64,000 nucleotides of DNA. Source: Lutimonas zeaxanthinifaciens. GTDB lineage: Bacteria; Bacteroidota; Bacteroidia; Flavobacteriales; Flavobacteriaceae. Made by a program: the position numbers and the translations under genes. How positions within the stretch are numbered: position 1 is the first letter of the stretch; each line of letters begins with the position of its first letter. The notes under the pieces are model-generated. The model saw nothing but the letters and a program-made list of their open reading frames with translations. It searched no databases and was not told the origin of the DNA. The DNA lies in the NCBI RefSeq assembly GCF_030503675.1, contig NZ_CP129964.1:1612001-1676000 (forward strand), in the 5' to 3' direction. This document shows positions 24,077 to 32,858 of the stretch, in pieces.

Positions 24077-26275
24077 ATGAAAGTGACAAAAATTAACTTA
24101 CAGGAATATTTGAAAAAATATTTTGGATTCAGTAAGTTTAAAGGTTTACAGGAAGATGCGATAGAATGTTTGATTGACGGTCACAATACGTTTGTGGTTA
24201 TGCCTACCGGAGGTGGAAAATCTCTGATTTATCAGTTACCAGCACTTATTTTAGAAGGAACGGCCATTGTTGTTTCACCCCTGATTGCCCTGATGAAAAA
24301 TCAGGTGGATGCCATAAGAGGAATTTCTGCAGAACCGGGTATAGCCCATGTTCTGAATTCTTCTTTGAATAAGGGCGAAGTGGCACGGGTAAAAAGTGAT
24401 ATAGAAAGCGGGATAACCAAACTTTTATATGTTGCCCCGGAATCACTTACGAAAGAGGAAAACATAGAATTTCTTAAAAAGCAGAAAATCACTTTTTTTG
24501 CCATTGATGAGGCACATTGTATCTCAGAATGGGGCCATGATTTCAGGCCGGAATACAGAAACCTTAAAAACATTATTTATAAAATTGGGAACTTTCCAAT
24601 TGTTGGATTAACAGCCACTGCCACACAAAAGGTACAGGATGATATTTTGAAAAACCTGGGTATCCCTGATGCCAAAACTTTTAAAGCATCCTTTAACCGA
24701 GCAAATCTGTTTTATGATGTGAGGCCCAAAACAGCTGAGGTCGAAAAGGATATCATTCGATTTATTCGCAATTACAGTGGTAAGTCAGGAATTATTTATT
24801 GCCTGAGCAGAAAAAAAGTGGAGGAGATCGCTCAGGTACTTCAGGTAAATGGAGTTAAAGCGGTTCCTTACCATGCCGGACTGGATGCAAAGACCAGAGC
24901 CAGGCATCAGGATATGTTCCTCATGGAAGAGGTCGATGTGGTTGTAGCCACGATTGCCTTTGGTATGGGTATTGACAAGCCGGATGTAAGGTTCGTTATA
25001 CATCATGATATTCCCAAGAGTCTCGAGAGTTACTATCAGGAAACCGGGCGAGCCGGAAGAGATGGAGGAGAGGGTTACTGTCTGGCATATTATTCCTATA
25101 AGGATATTGAAAAGCTGGAAAAATTTTTATCAGGCAAACCCGTTGCAGAACAGGAAATTGGAAATGCCTTACTTCAGGAAGTTGTAGCCTATTGCGAAAC
25201 CTCTATGTCGCGAAGAAAATTCTTACTGCATTATTTTGGTGAGGAATTCGATGAAGTGAATGGTGAAGGTGCCGATATGGATGACAATGTGAGAAACCCG
25301 AAAAAGAGGGTTGAAGCCAAGGATGAAGTAAAAATACTTCTTGAGGTTGTTAAAGAAACAAAGGAAGAATATCGTTCTAAAGAAATCATTAACACCCTGA
25401 TCGGCAAGGAGAATGCGCTGCTGATCTCACACAAGACCCATCAGCAATCAATTTTTGGAATCGGAAAGGATCAAAGTGATAAACACTGGATGGCTCTTAT
25501 TCGACAGTCTATAGTTGAGGGCTTGTTAAAGAAAGAGATCGAACAATACGGAGTTTTGAAACTGACGGATAAAGGAAAAGCGTTTGTTAAGAACCCAATT
25601 TCCTTTATGATGACAGAAGATCATGTATATGACATGGAGAGTGATGCAGGGATCATAACAAATTCAAAAGGTTCAGGAGCTGTAGTTGACGATCAATTGA
25701 TGGGCATGTTAAAAGATCTGAGAAAGAGGGTCGCAAAGAAATTGGGTGTGCCACCGTTTGTGGTGTTCCAGGATCCGTCTTTAGAAGATATGACCTTAAA
25801 ATACCCTACAAGCCTTAAAGAACTTGAGAATGTGCATGGAGTTGGAGAAGGCAAGGCAAGAAAATTTGGTAAAAGCTTTGTTGAATTGATAGGTAAATAT
25901 GTTGAGGAAAATGATATTGTTCGTCCTGATGATCTTATTGTCAAAGGAACAGGAGTCAATTCAGGATTGAAACTTTATATTATTCAGAATACAGACAAGA
26001 AAATACCCTTAATAGATATCGCTAAATCCAAAGGCCTTGAAATGCCGGAGTTAGTCAAAGTAATGGAACAGATTATTTATTCCGGCACGAAAATTAATAT
26101 TGATTATTGTCTTGATGATCTGCTTGATGAAGATCAGCAGGAAGAGATTATGGATTATTTCATGGAGGCGGAAAGCGATAAGATTCAACTTGCTTTGGAT
26201 GAATTTGACGGTGATTATGATGATGAAGAATTAAGATTAATGCGAATCAAATTTATTAGTGAAGTAGCTAATTAA
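24077..26275 (+). CDS. recQ: ATP-dependent DNA helicase RecQ (long form, without zinc cysteines)
   Basis: A 3'-5' DNA helicase of the RecF repair route, 732 residues. Walker A is VMPTGGGKSLIYQLPAL, the DEAH box FAIDEAHCISEWGHDFRP, motif IV-VI region VVATIAFGMGIDKPDVRFV and QETGRAGRDG. After the helicase core, the RecQ zinc segment is altered: it has YCETSMSRRKFLLHYFGEEF but lacks the usual C-x-x-C-x-x-C that follows, replaced by an acidic NGEGADMDDN run. A winged-helix region and an HRDC domain (GMLKDLRKRVAKKLGVPPFV, about 545-625) follow, with a further C-terminal helical domain. A second, zinc-bearing recQ lies at 34914-36815. Confidence 0.95.
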   Translation: MKVTKINLQEYLKKYFGFSKFKGLQEDAIECLIDGHNTFVVMPTGGGKSLIYQLPALILEGTAIVVSPLIALMKNQVDAIRGISAEPGIAHVLNSSLNKGEVARVKSDIESGITKLLYVAPESLTKEENIEFLKKQKITFFAIDEAHCISEWGHDFRPEYRNLKNIIYKIGNFPIVGLTATATQKVQDDILKNLGIPDAKTFKASFNRANLFYDVRPKTAEVEKDIIRFIRNYSGKSGIIYCLSRKKVEEIAQVLQVNGVKAVPYHAGLDAKTRARHQDMFLMEEVDVVVATIAFGMGIDKPDVRFVIHHDIPKSLESYYQETGRAGRDGGEGYCLAYYSYKDIEKLEKFLSGKPVAEQEIGNALLQEVVAYCETSMSRRKFLLHYFGEEFDEVNGEGADMDDNVRNPKKRVEAKDEVKILLEVVKETKEEYRSKEIINTLIGKENALLISHKTHQQSIFGIGKDQSDKHWMALIRQSIVEGLLKKEIEQYGVLKLTDKGKAFVKNPISFMMTEDHVYDMESDAGIITNSKGSGAVVDDQLMGMLKDLRKRVAKKLGVPPFVVFQDPSLEDMTLKYPTSLKELENVHGVGEGKARKFGKSFVELIGKYVEENDIVRPDDLIVKGTGVNSGLKLYIIQNTDKKIPLIDIAKSKGLEMPELVKVMEQIIYSGTKINIDYCLDDLLDEDQQEEIMDYFMEAESDKIQLALDEFDGDYDDEELRLMRIKFISEVAN

Positions 26276-26302
26276 AAATAAAAACTGCCTAAGAAAAAGT
26301 TT

Positions 26303-27124
26303 ATGCCCCATACCCCAGAAAACTCAGGAAACGAGAATAAAAAAAAGAAAAAGATTAGTGTTAAGTTTTATGAAGAAGAGCTTCAACGGCTTCAGATTGA
26401 ATTGGTAAAACTCCAGGATTGGATTCAGCATAAAGGTTTGAAAGTCGTGGTTATTTTTGAGGGTAGAGATGCCGCCGGAAAAGGTGGTGTGATAAAAAGA
26501 ATATCACAGAGCCTCAACCCAAGGGTGTGTAAGATTGTAGCCCTGGGAACTCCTTCCAGCCGTGAAAAAAGTCAGTGGTATTTTCAGCGGTATGTTCCGC
26601 ATTTACCCAGTGCCGGTGAGATGATATTATTTGATCGGAGCTGGTATAACAGAGCAGGTGTAGAACACGTTATGGGCTTTTGTACTCCTCAGGAATATGA
26701 TGAGTTTATGAGAACCTGTCCGGAATTTGAAAGAATGCTAATACGATCGGGGATCATATTACTTAAATATTGGTTCTCTGTTTCGGATGACGAGCAGGAG
26801 AGAAGATTCAAATCACGCATCAATGATCCTATGAAAGGTTGGAAATTGAGCCCAATGGATCTAAAATCCAGGGAACACTGGATCGAATACAGCATGGCAA
26901 AAGATGCCATGTTCAAATTTACAGACACTAAACAATCTCCTTGGTATGTTGTTCCTGCAGATAATAAGAAAAGTGCCCGTTTGAATTGCATAAGCCATAT
27001 CCTTAGTAGCATTGAATATGAAAAAGTTGAACGTGAAAAAATTGTCCTTCCTCCCAGAAAAGACGATAAAGGTTATATCAGGTCTCCTTTTTCAAATCAG
27101 ACCATAGTGCCTCAAATTTATTAA
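26303..27124 (+). CDS. ppk2: Polyphosphate kinase 2
   Basis: PPK2 enzymes use polyphosphate to phosphorylate nucleoside mono- or diphosphates, or run in reverse. The 273-residue single-domain form has Walker A as VVIFEGRDAAGKGGVIKRI (residues 50-68), the lid and Walker B region as MILFDRSWYNRAGVEHVMGF, and the C-terminal DPMKGWKLSPMDLKSREHW. These match class I PPK2, which mostly acts on diphosphates, though the class is inferred. It follows recQ by 27 bases and meets the ZIP transporter tail to tail with no gap. No ppk1 is in the window. Confidence 0.94.
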   Translation: MPHTPENSGNENKKKKKISVKFYEEELQRLQIELVKLQDWIQHKGLKVVVIFEGRDAAGKGGVIKRISQSLNPRVCKIVALGTPSSREKSQWYFQRYVPHLPSAGEMILFDRSWYNRAGVEHVMGFCTPQEYDEFMRTCPEFERMLIRSGIILLKYWFSVSDDEQERRFKSRINDPMKGWKLSPMDLKSREHWIEYSMAKDAMFKFTDTKQSPWYVVPADNKKSARLNCISHILSSIEYEKVEREKIVLPPRKDDKGYIRSPFSNQTIVPQIY

Positions 27125-27799
27125 TCAGACCCCCAGAAAAGCAATGGTAAAACCGATCAGGATCACTATAAATTTTTGTAAATTGAATTTATGGTTTTCA
27201 GAACTTTCAAATAGAATTGCCGTGGAAATATGCAGAAATACACCAATGATAATGGCGTTTATCTGATCGGCAAACTGATGGACATAAGGGAAGGAGTTGG
27301 ATATCCAACTTCCTAATGGACTCATGACAGCAAAGAGAAACAAAACAAGGAAGACCTGCATTCCTGAAAGAGCAGACTTTTTTAAGAAAAAGGCCAGGAT
27401 GATCGCCACAGGTAATTTATGAATCATGATTGCGTACAACAGATTCAGGTTTTCATCTATGCCAAGTGGCATTCCTTCTAAAAAGGCATGAAGGCTCAAA
27501 CTGATGACCAATAACCAGGGAATTGTTGATTCAAAATCATTTCCATGCACGTGACCATGTTCTGCTCCTTTGGACAGATATTCGAGGCCGGTCTGTATAA
27601 CAATACCCAATAAGATAAATAAGCCCATGAATTTTTCACCTTTTGAAAAGACTTCGGGCAAGAGATGCAAAACAGTTACTGACAGCAGGTAGGCTCCACT
27701 GAATGATAATAACAATTGAAGGTGCTTTGAGTTCGGTTTGATGAATTGAATAAGCAAAAAACCAATAAGTACGGGCAAGATGAGCGCGATATATATCAT
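27125..27799 (-). CDS. ZIP-family metal transporter
   Basis: A 224-residue inner-membrane transporter of the ZIP family, which brings divalent metals (mostly zinc or iron) into the cytoplasm. Seven or eight hydrophobic segments are seen. The key metal-site helices are LSLHAFLEGMPLGID (H-x-x-x-E) and MIHKLPVAIILAFFL (H-K-x-P-x-x). A His-rich loop, KGAEHGHVHGND, follows the third segment. The first helix begins right at the start codon. It overlaps the preceding methyltransferase gene by four bases, ATGA-style, so the two are translationally coupled. Metal specificity is not shown. Confidence 0.92.
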   Translation of the reverse strand: MIYIALILPVLIGFLLIQFIKPNSKHLQLLLSFSGAYLLSVTVLHLLPEVFSKGEKFMGLFILLGIVIQTGLEYLSKGAEHGHVHGNDFESTIPWLLVISLSLHAFLEGMPLGIDENLNLLYAIMIHKLPVAIILAFFLKKSALSGMQVFLVLFLFAVMSPLGSWISNSFPYVHQFADQINAIIIGVFLHISTAILFESSENHKFNLQKFIVILIGFTIAFLGV

Positions 27800-28524
27800 T
27801 TCATCACAAGTATTAGTCTGTCTGAGTGTTTTTTATCAAATGGATTCAACTCATAATCTCCAAAAACTTTTTCAATTTGAAGTCCGGCAGTTTTTGCGAA
27901 TATTTTCATTTTCTCCAGGTCCAGGGCCTGTACTTTTTCCATAAAATAATGGGTCATCCCTTCAAAGTTAACTTCAATTTTCTTGATTATGAAATTCTCT
28001 GATATGTTTTTGCTGATATTGAATTCGATGCCTTCCTTTAAAATCTGTTGCTCAGGGATCAACTCATTTTTAACCTTTGTAAGATTTAGAAAATCCACTA
28101 TGATATGCCCATCTGGTCTTAAGGCGTTTTTAAAGTTTTTCAACACCTTTATATTAGTAGTTTCATTATTAAAATATCCAAAGCTTGTAAACAGATTAAA
28201 TATAGCATGATATTTTCCAGAAAGAGGATTTCTCATATCATGGATCTTAAATCTTAAGTTGGGTTTTTCAAATTGTCTTGCATGTGCGATACTGTTTTCT
28301 GAGATGTCCGCACCCGTGGTATCAAATCCTTTTTTGTTCAGATACAACGAATGTCTTCCTTTCCCACAAGGCAGGTCAAGTATGGTGTCACCACTTTTTA
28401 ATTTGAGATAATCGGTCAGATTATTCATAAATACCCTTGCCTCATCATCGTTACGATAATCGTACAAAATATGATAGAAGGAAGTATCGAACCAATTTTC
28501 AAACCATTCTTTTTCTTTACTCAT
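27796..28524 (-). CDS. Class I SAM-dependent methyltransferase
   Basis: A 242-residue cytoplasmic methyltransferase, substrate unknown. The Rossmann motif I is ILDLPCGKGRHSLYLNKKGF, with the D-x-P-C-G-x-G-R-H variant common in Bacteroidota; the next motif is TTGADISENSIAHARQF, and IFNLFTSFGYF is the typical motif after the fourth strand. The start is ATG 28524 (MSKEKEWFENWFDTSFYHIL); an upstream ATG at 28572 would add 16 hydrophobic residues that do not fit. It is the first gene of a coupled pair with the ZIP transporter. A role in metabolism of small molecules is likely, but nothing specific is indicated. Confidence 0.86.
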   Translation of the reverse strand: MSKEKEWFENWFDTSFYHILYDYRNDDEARVFMNNLTDYLKLKSGDTILDLPCGKGRHSLYLNKKGFDTTGADISENSIAHARQFEKPNLRFKIHDMRNPLSGKYHAIFNLFTSFGYFNNETTNIKVLKNFKNALRPDGHIIVDFLNLTKVKNELIPEQQILKEGIEFNISKNISENFIIKKIEVNFEGMTHYFMEKVQALDLEKMKIFAKTAGLQIEKVFGDYELNPFDKKHSDRLILVMK

Positions 28525-28630
28525 AATTCTAAAATCAGACAAAAATAGGAAATATTCGGTTTTTGAATACATACATTGAGTTTTTGTAAGAATTGTTTAA
28601 GGACTCCTATCTTTAATGTATTTTTGTCTT

Positions 28631-29809
28631 ATGAATGAAAACTATGACATGCTGGCCAAGTGTCTTTATGGATTTGAGCCCGTACTTGCCAGAGAATTGC
28701 GACACCTCGGCGCACAAAATGTGAAAGAAGGAGTCAGAAATGTAAAGTTCAAAGGGGACAAAGGTTTTATGTACAAGGCTAATCTCGCCCTTAGGACCGC
28801 TATTAGAATTCTTGTTCCTATCGAAACCTTTATCTTGAGAAATGAAGATGATCTCTATAATTATTTGTCAAAAGTTTCATGGGAGAAGTATTTGAATGAA
28901 ACGGGCACGCTGGCAATACATTCATCGGTAAACTCACAGATATTTTCAAATTCACATTATGTTTCGTTGAGGAGCAAGGATGCCATTGTTGATTATTTTA
29001 GAAGAAAGTATCATAAGCGGCCAAGTATAGACATCAGGCATCCTGATGTTCAATTTGATATTCATATTCAAAACAATACCTGTACAGTTTCTCTGGATAG
29101 CTCCGGAGAGTCATTGCATAAAAGAGGTTATCGAAGCGATACCAATATAGCTCCTATTAATGAGGTTCTTGCAGCGGGTTTGATCTTGATGACGGGTTAT
29201 GATGGAAGCCAGCACTTTATTGACCCTATGTGTGGCAGTGGAACCCTGCTTATTGAAGCGGCGATGATTGCCAATAACATTCCCGCAAATATAAACAGAC
29301 AGGAATTTGCTTTTGAGAAATGGCAGGACTATGATGAAGACCTGTTTTCACTGATCCATGATTCTTTATTAAAGCGTATCAGAAATAATGAAAAAAAGAT
29401 CATGGGATTTGATAAGGCACCCTCTGCTGTACGCAAGGCCCAGAACAATGTAAGCAATGCCTCTCTTGAAGATTTTATTTCCGTTGACAGGAAGAATTTT
29501 TTTGTTGAGGATTGTCCAGTTGAAGGAAATGTTATTGTATTATTCAATCCGCCATATGGAGAAAGACTCACGGTTAATGTTCCGGTTTTTTATAGAGAAA
29601 TAGGGGATACCTTAAAGCAACATTACCCGGATACGAATGTTTGGCTGATAACTTCAGATTTTAATACTGGCCTGAAAAATGTAGGTTTGAGGACTTCTCG
29701 AAAGATAAAAGTATTTAATGGTAAACTTGAGTGCAGGTTCGTGAAATATGAAATGTATGCGGGGAGCAGAAAAGCAAAAAAGCAGGATGATCAAAATAAA
29801 GCCAATTGA
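28631..29809 (+). CDS. rlmL: THUMP-domain class I RNA methyltransferase (RlmL N-terminal-half type)
   Basis: An RNA guanine-N2 methyltransferase resembling the first half of E. coli RlmL, which modifies G2445 of 23S rRNA. The 392 residues contain a ferredoxin-like start (MLAKCLYGFEPVLARELRHL), a THUMP domain (about 50-155; IDIRHPDVQFDIHIQNN) and the methyltransferase domain with FIDPMCGSGTLLIEAAMIA and the catalytic FNPPYGERL. The RlmK half found fused in gammaproteobacteria is absent, as is usual outside them. A frame start at 28616 overlaps a promoter-like TATTTTTG, so ATG 28631 is preferred. The rRNA target is inferred by family only. Confidence 0.9.
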   Translation: MNENYDMLAKCLYGFEPVLARELRHLGAQNVKEGVRNVKFKGDKGFMYKANLALRTAIRILVPIETFILRNEDDLYNYLSKVSWEKYLNETGTLAIHSSVNSQIFSNSHYVSLRSKDAIVDYFRRKYHKRPSIDIRHPDVQFDIHIQNNTCTVSLDSSGESLHKRGYRSDTNIAPINEVLAAGLILMTGYDGSQHFIDPMCGSGTLLIEAAMIANNIPANINRQEFAFEKWQDYDEDLFSLIHDSLLKRIRNNEKKIMGFDKAPSAVRKAQNNVSNASLEDFISVDRKNFFVEDCPVEGNVIVLFNPPYGERLTVNVPVFYREIGDTLKQHYPDTNVWLITSDFNTGLKNVGLRTSRKIKVFNGKLECRFVKYEMYAGSRKAKKQDDQNKAN

Positions 29810-30221
29810 GGTCGAGAAAACCTTTCCTCTCAGAAAGGAGATCCTTAGAAAAGGAATGACTCTCAGTCATAAAATGCCAGGTGATGAAGATAAAGAATCT
29901 TTGCATCTGGGTTTATTTTCAGATGGAGAGCTGGCCTGTATAGGTAGTTTCATGAAGAATGATAAGGAAATTTTTTCTGGGGTTCAGTATCAGTTACGCG
30001 GTATGGCCACTTCTGAAAAGGCACAAGGCAAAGGACTGGGTAGACTCTTAATGAATAAAGCAGAGCAAATTCTAAAGAAAGAAGGAGTTGATTTGATCTG
30101 GTGCAATGCCAGAACGAGTGCTTCAGGTTTCTATGAAAAGTTAGGTTATAAAATAGTTGGAGAAGCGTTTGAAGTCCCCCAGGTAGGCCCTCATTTTGTT
30201 ATGTTTAAAAGAATAGGTTAA
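29787..30221 (+). CDS. GNAT-family N-acetyltransferase
   Basis: A 144-residue GNAT acetyltransferase of unknown substrate. The acetyl-CoA motif A is LRGMATSEKAQGKGLGRLLM (Q-x-x-G-x-G), followed by the helix NKAEQILKKEGVDLIWCNAR and the late strand GFYEKLGYKIVGEAF. From ATG 29787 the protein begins MIKIKPIEVEKTFPLRKEIL, a normal first strand; an upstream ATG (29748) would extend far back into the methyltransferase gene. It overlaps the 3' end of that gene by 23 bases, so the two are probably in one transcript. No neighbour points to a substrate. Confidence 0.87.
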   Translation: MIKIKPIEVEKTFPLRKEILRKGMTLSHKMPGDEDKESLHLGLFSDGELACIGSFMKNDKEIFSGVQYQLRGMATSEKAQGKGLGRLLMNKAEQILKKEGVDLIWCNARTSASGFYEKLGYKIVGEAFEVPQVGPHFVMFKRIG

Positions 30222-30241
30222 TTAAAGAAGTTATTGATATT

Positions 30242-31231
30242 GTGAAACTAAGATTGATCCAGTTGGTATTTGGTGTTTTGTTGGCACTTAACGGGCATGC
30301 ATCAAATCTTAGTGAAAATGACACCCTGCCAAGTCCTGGACAGGTTTTAGACTCCATAGTATTGAGTGACAAACTTAATTGGTCGGTGAGAGCCGTGACA
30401 AATTTTAAACAGCAGCAGTTTCGGTTGGGAAATGGAGATCATAAATTAATATACCGGCCTAATAATCCATTTGGTGTTGGATTTGGTGTGGCCAATGAAA
30501 AGATTGTTATTGATGTTCTTTTCAATATAAAAGGGGGCGAGGAAAATCAGACGAAAAAATTTGCGGCTGAAGGATCTGTATTACTGAGTAAAAATCTATT
30601 TAGTTTTATGCTTGAAAATGTTCATGGGTATCAAATCGAGAGTCTTCAGAATGATCAGGATAATTTTAGGGATGATATTTCAGCCTATTCTCTTGGATTA
30701 GAATATTTACGCATTTTAAGTAAAGAAGACTTTACAGTACGAGATATGAAGTCAGGCTCAACTACAGATAAGAAATCATTTCTTTCCTATGGTATTGGTG
30801 GCTTTTTGATCATGCGGGGCCTGGATGCGGATGGTTCAATAATTCCCGAGGCTGATCGCATGTATTTTAACGAACAAGCTCAAATTTATGAGTTGTCTAC
30901 TTTTGGAGGTGGAATATTGGCTGGAATATCCTCATATTTTAAATTACCTGCAAATTTATTCTTAACATTATATTTTGCTCCCGGTATTGGTTTAGAGTAT
31001 AAATATGTTAAAACAGAAACCGTCAACTATGTGCCTTCAAATCCGGTTGTATACAAAGCATTGGTATTTGGGGCACTTGGATACAATTTAAAGAAATTCT
31101 ACATACATGCCACATTTGGTTCAAATTGGTATATCACCGATCTCGATTATAATAATGATTTGTTTTTAAGTGTAACCAAAGCGAAGTTTATTGTGGGATA
31201 TAAACTGGGTAATTTGCGTAAAAAGAAATAG
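30242..31231 (+). CDS. DUF4421 family exported protein
   Basis: A 329-residue exported protein of the DUF4421 family, which is Bacteroidota-specific and likely an outer-membrane beta-barrel. The start is a GTG at 30242, the only start that places a normal signal (KLRLIQLVFGVLLALNGHAS). The family motif FGVGFGVANEKIVIDVLF appears near residue 80, and alternating amphipathic strands continue to the end, with several aromatic-rich turns. It follows the GNAT gene by 20 bases. The transcript ends at the hairpin at 31298-31329. No function is established for the family. Confidence 0.82.
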   Translation: MKLRLIQLVFGVLLALNGHASNLSENDTLPSPGQVLDSIVLSDKLNWSVRAVTNFKQQQFRLGNGDHKLIYRPNNPFGVGFGVANEKIVIDVLFNIKGGEENQTKKFAAEGSVLLSKNLFSFMLENVHGYQIESLQNDQDNFRDDISAYSLGLEYLRILSKEDFTVRDMKSGSTTDKKSFLSYGIGGFLIMRGLDADGSIIPEADRMYFNEQAQIYELSTFGGGILAGISSYFKLPANLFLTLYFAPGIGLEYKYVKTETVNYVPSNPVVYKALVFGALGYNLKKFYIHATFGSNWYITDLDYNNDLFLSVTKAKFIVGYKLGNLRKKK

Positions 31232-31297
31232 CACAAACCAGCAAGGAACAAACTTATTGATACTCTTGATCTGATTTTAAAATTTATTTTACAGAAT

Positions 31298-31329
31298 AAA
31301 AAAAAAAGACTGTGAATCACAGTCTTTTT
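31298..31329. terminator. Bidirectional terminator between DUF4421 gene and tRNA-Met
   Basis: Ten A (31298-31307), then stem GACTGTG (31308-31314), loop AAT, stem CACAGTC (31318-31324) and five T. It serves both strands: the plus-strand transcript of the DUF4421 gene and, on the minus strand, the tRNA that ends four bases away. Confidence 0.9.
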
Positions 31330-31332
31330 AAG

Positions 31333-31406
31333 TAGCGAGGAGCAGAATCGAACTGCCGACCTCCGGGTTATGAATCCGACGCTCTAACCATCTGAGCTAC
31401 CTCGCC
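31333..31406 (-). tRNA. tRNA-Met (anticodon CAT)
   Basis: Read on the minus strand, a 74-base cloverleaf. The acceptor stem pairs GGCGAGG with CCTCGCT (one G-U), the discriminator is A, the D-arm has GCTC-AGATGGTTA-GAGC, the anticodon loop TTCATAA carries CAT at 31372-31370, and the T-arm has the universal TTCGATT loop. CCA is not encoded. The CAT anticodon means elongator or initiator Met, or Ile read with lysidine; a G-U first pair argues against an initiator, so elongator Met is the default call. It stands alone with its own terminator. Confidence 0.95.
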
Positions 31407-31565
31407 ATTATCATCATTTTAGGCCCTTAAAGGCATTCTAAAATTCGAGTTTGCAAATATAGAAACAAATTTATTTACGGCAAGTAAACCATCTAAAAAT
31501 ATTTAAATAAAATATTTTTTTTAGAAATAGATAATCTATATATTGCCTTCAAAAATAAATTAGGA

Positions 31566-31949
31566 ATGTCAAATAAAGTAAGAATAGACTTGGAATTTCC
31601 TATACATGCATCGCCAAGTTTTTTGTTCCAGTACATCTCTACTCCTGACAGTATGGGAGAGTGGTTTGCAGACAATGTGAATTCGCGTGGAAAGAAGTAT
31701 ATTTTTATGTGGAATGATGTTGAGGAGGTAGCCGAAAGAATAGGTCAGAAAACGGACACTTTTATAAGATTTAAATGGGAGGAAGATGAGGATGAAGATA
31801 CTTTTTTTGAATTTCGCATCGAAGTGGATGATCTCACAAAAGATGTATCGTTGCTGGTAGTTGATTTTGCTGAGGAAGATGAAGTTGAAGAATCCAAAAT
31901 GTTTTGGGAGAACCAGATTTCAGAATTGAAGCATGTTATTGGAGGCTAA
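31566..31949 (+). CDS. START-like domain protein
   Basis: A 127-residue protein of the START-like/AHSA1-type family conserved in Bacteroidota; function unknown. It starts MSNKVRIDLEFPIHASPSFL, with the typical first strand and helix (YISTPDSMGEWFADNV), and has a strongly acidic second half (WEEDEDEDTFFEFRIEVDD, FAEEDEVEESKMFWENQ). START-like folds bind hydrophobic ligands in a groove, but ligand identity cannot be told. It has its own terminator 18 bases after the stop. Upstream, 160 bases separate it from the tRNA on the other strand. Confidence 0.85.
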   Translation: MSNKVRIDLEFPIHASPSFLFQYISTPDSMGEWFADNVNSRGKKYIFMWNDVEEVAERIGQKTDTFIRFKWEEDEDEDTFFEFRIEVDDLTKDVSLLVVDFAEEDEVEESKMFWENQISELKHVIGG

Positions 31950-31966
31950 CTCCAATTATAAAATTT

Positions 31967-31997
31967 AAAAAAGCCTTGACTGATCAAGGCTTTTTTT
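31967..31997 (+). terminator. Intrinsic terminator after the START-like gene
   Basis: GCCTTGA (31973-31979) pairs with TCAAGGC (31984-31990) around a CTGA loop, with six A before and seven T after. The aminotransferase gene begins 22 bases later and so needs its own promoter or read-through. Confidence 0.92.
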
Positions 31998-32019
31998 ATT
32001 TTAGCCAAAAAAAAAGGAT

Positions 32020-32856
32020 ATGATAAACTGGGTCAATAATAATGGGGAAATCGTTGCTGTGGATTCACTCTCAATTGGATCTGAGAACCGAGCTTTTAAA
32101 TATGGGGACGGGGTTTTTGATACGATAAAATTAAAAGAAGCAACACTCTTGTTTTTAGAGGATCATTACTTTCGGCTGATGTCTTCCATGCGTATGATGA
32201 GGATGCGAATTCCAATGAATTTCACCCTTGAATTTTATGAAGATCAAATTCGTAAAACTTTAGAAGCAAATGATTTAAACAACGATGCAAGAATACGCGT
32301 TAATGTTTTTCGAAAGGACGGTGGTCTTTATACTCCTGAAACAAATGAGGTAGATTTTTTAATTGAGGTAAAAGAACTGAAAAACAAAAGCTTAGGGTTA
32401 GTCGAGGTGGAGTTGTATAAAGATTTCCCAATTAGCTCAGGGCTCTTTTCAACCATTAAGACCAATAACCGAATGCTTAATGTTCTGGCAAGTATTTTTT
32501 CCAAGGAGAACGGTTTTCAAAATTGTCTTCTTATTAACGAAAAAAAAGAACTTGTTGAAGGTATTAACGCGAATGTTTTTTTAATTAAGGGTCAGGAAGT
32601 TTTTACACCGGCACTGGAGTCAGGATGTATTAACGGCATTGTCAGAAAAAAATTAATAACCTTACTGGAAAAAAGTGAGAATTTTCAAATCAATCAAGCA
32701 AGCATTTCTCCATTCGAATTGCTCAAGGCAGATGAAGTATTTCTGACCAATTCCATTCAAGACATTATTTCAGTAGATAAATACAGGAAAAAAACCTACA
32801 AAAAACAAAAAACCCTTGAAATTCAAGAGTTGTTTCATAACTTAAGTGCAAAATAA
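32020..32856 (+). CDS. Class IV aminotransferase (aminodeoxychorismate lyase/branched-chain type)
   Basis: A 278-residue fold-type IV PLP enzyme. The N-terminal SLSIGSENRAFKYGDGVFDT is the family entry motif, and the PLP Lys is in STIKTNNRMLNVLASIF (aligned to Lys140 of PabC and Lys145 of D-amino-acid aminotransferase). The phosphate-binding GINANVFLIKG and the C-terminal VFLTNSIQDIISV are also in place. The family covers 4-amino-4-deoxychorismate lyase (PabC), branched-chain and D-amino-acid aminotransferases; the size and motif spacing lean to a PabC-like role in folate synthesis, but no pab gene is in the window. It converges on yqgE with 2 bases between them. Confidence 0.87.
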   Translation: MINWVNNNGEIVAVDSLSIGSENRAFKYGDGVFDTIKLKEATLLFLEDHYFRLMSSMRMMRMRIPMNFTLEFYEDQIRKTLEANDLNNDARIRVNVFRKDGGLYTPETNEVDFLIEVKELKNKSLGLVEVELYKDFPISSGLFSTIKTNNRMLNVLASIFSKENGFQNCLLINEKKELVEGINANVFLIKGQEVFTPALESGCINGIVRKKLITLLEKSENFQINQASISPFELLKADEVFLTNSIQDIISVDKYRKKTYKKQKTLEIQELFHNLSAK

Positions 32857-32858
32857 AA

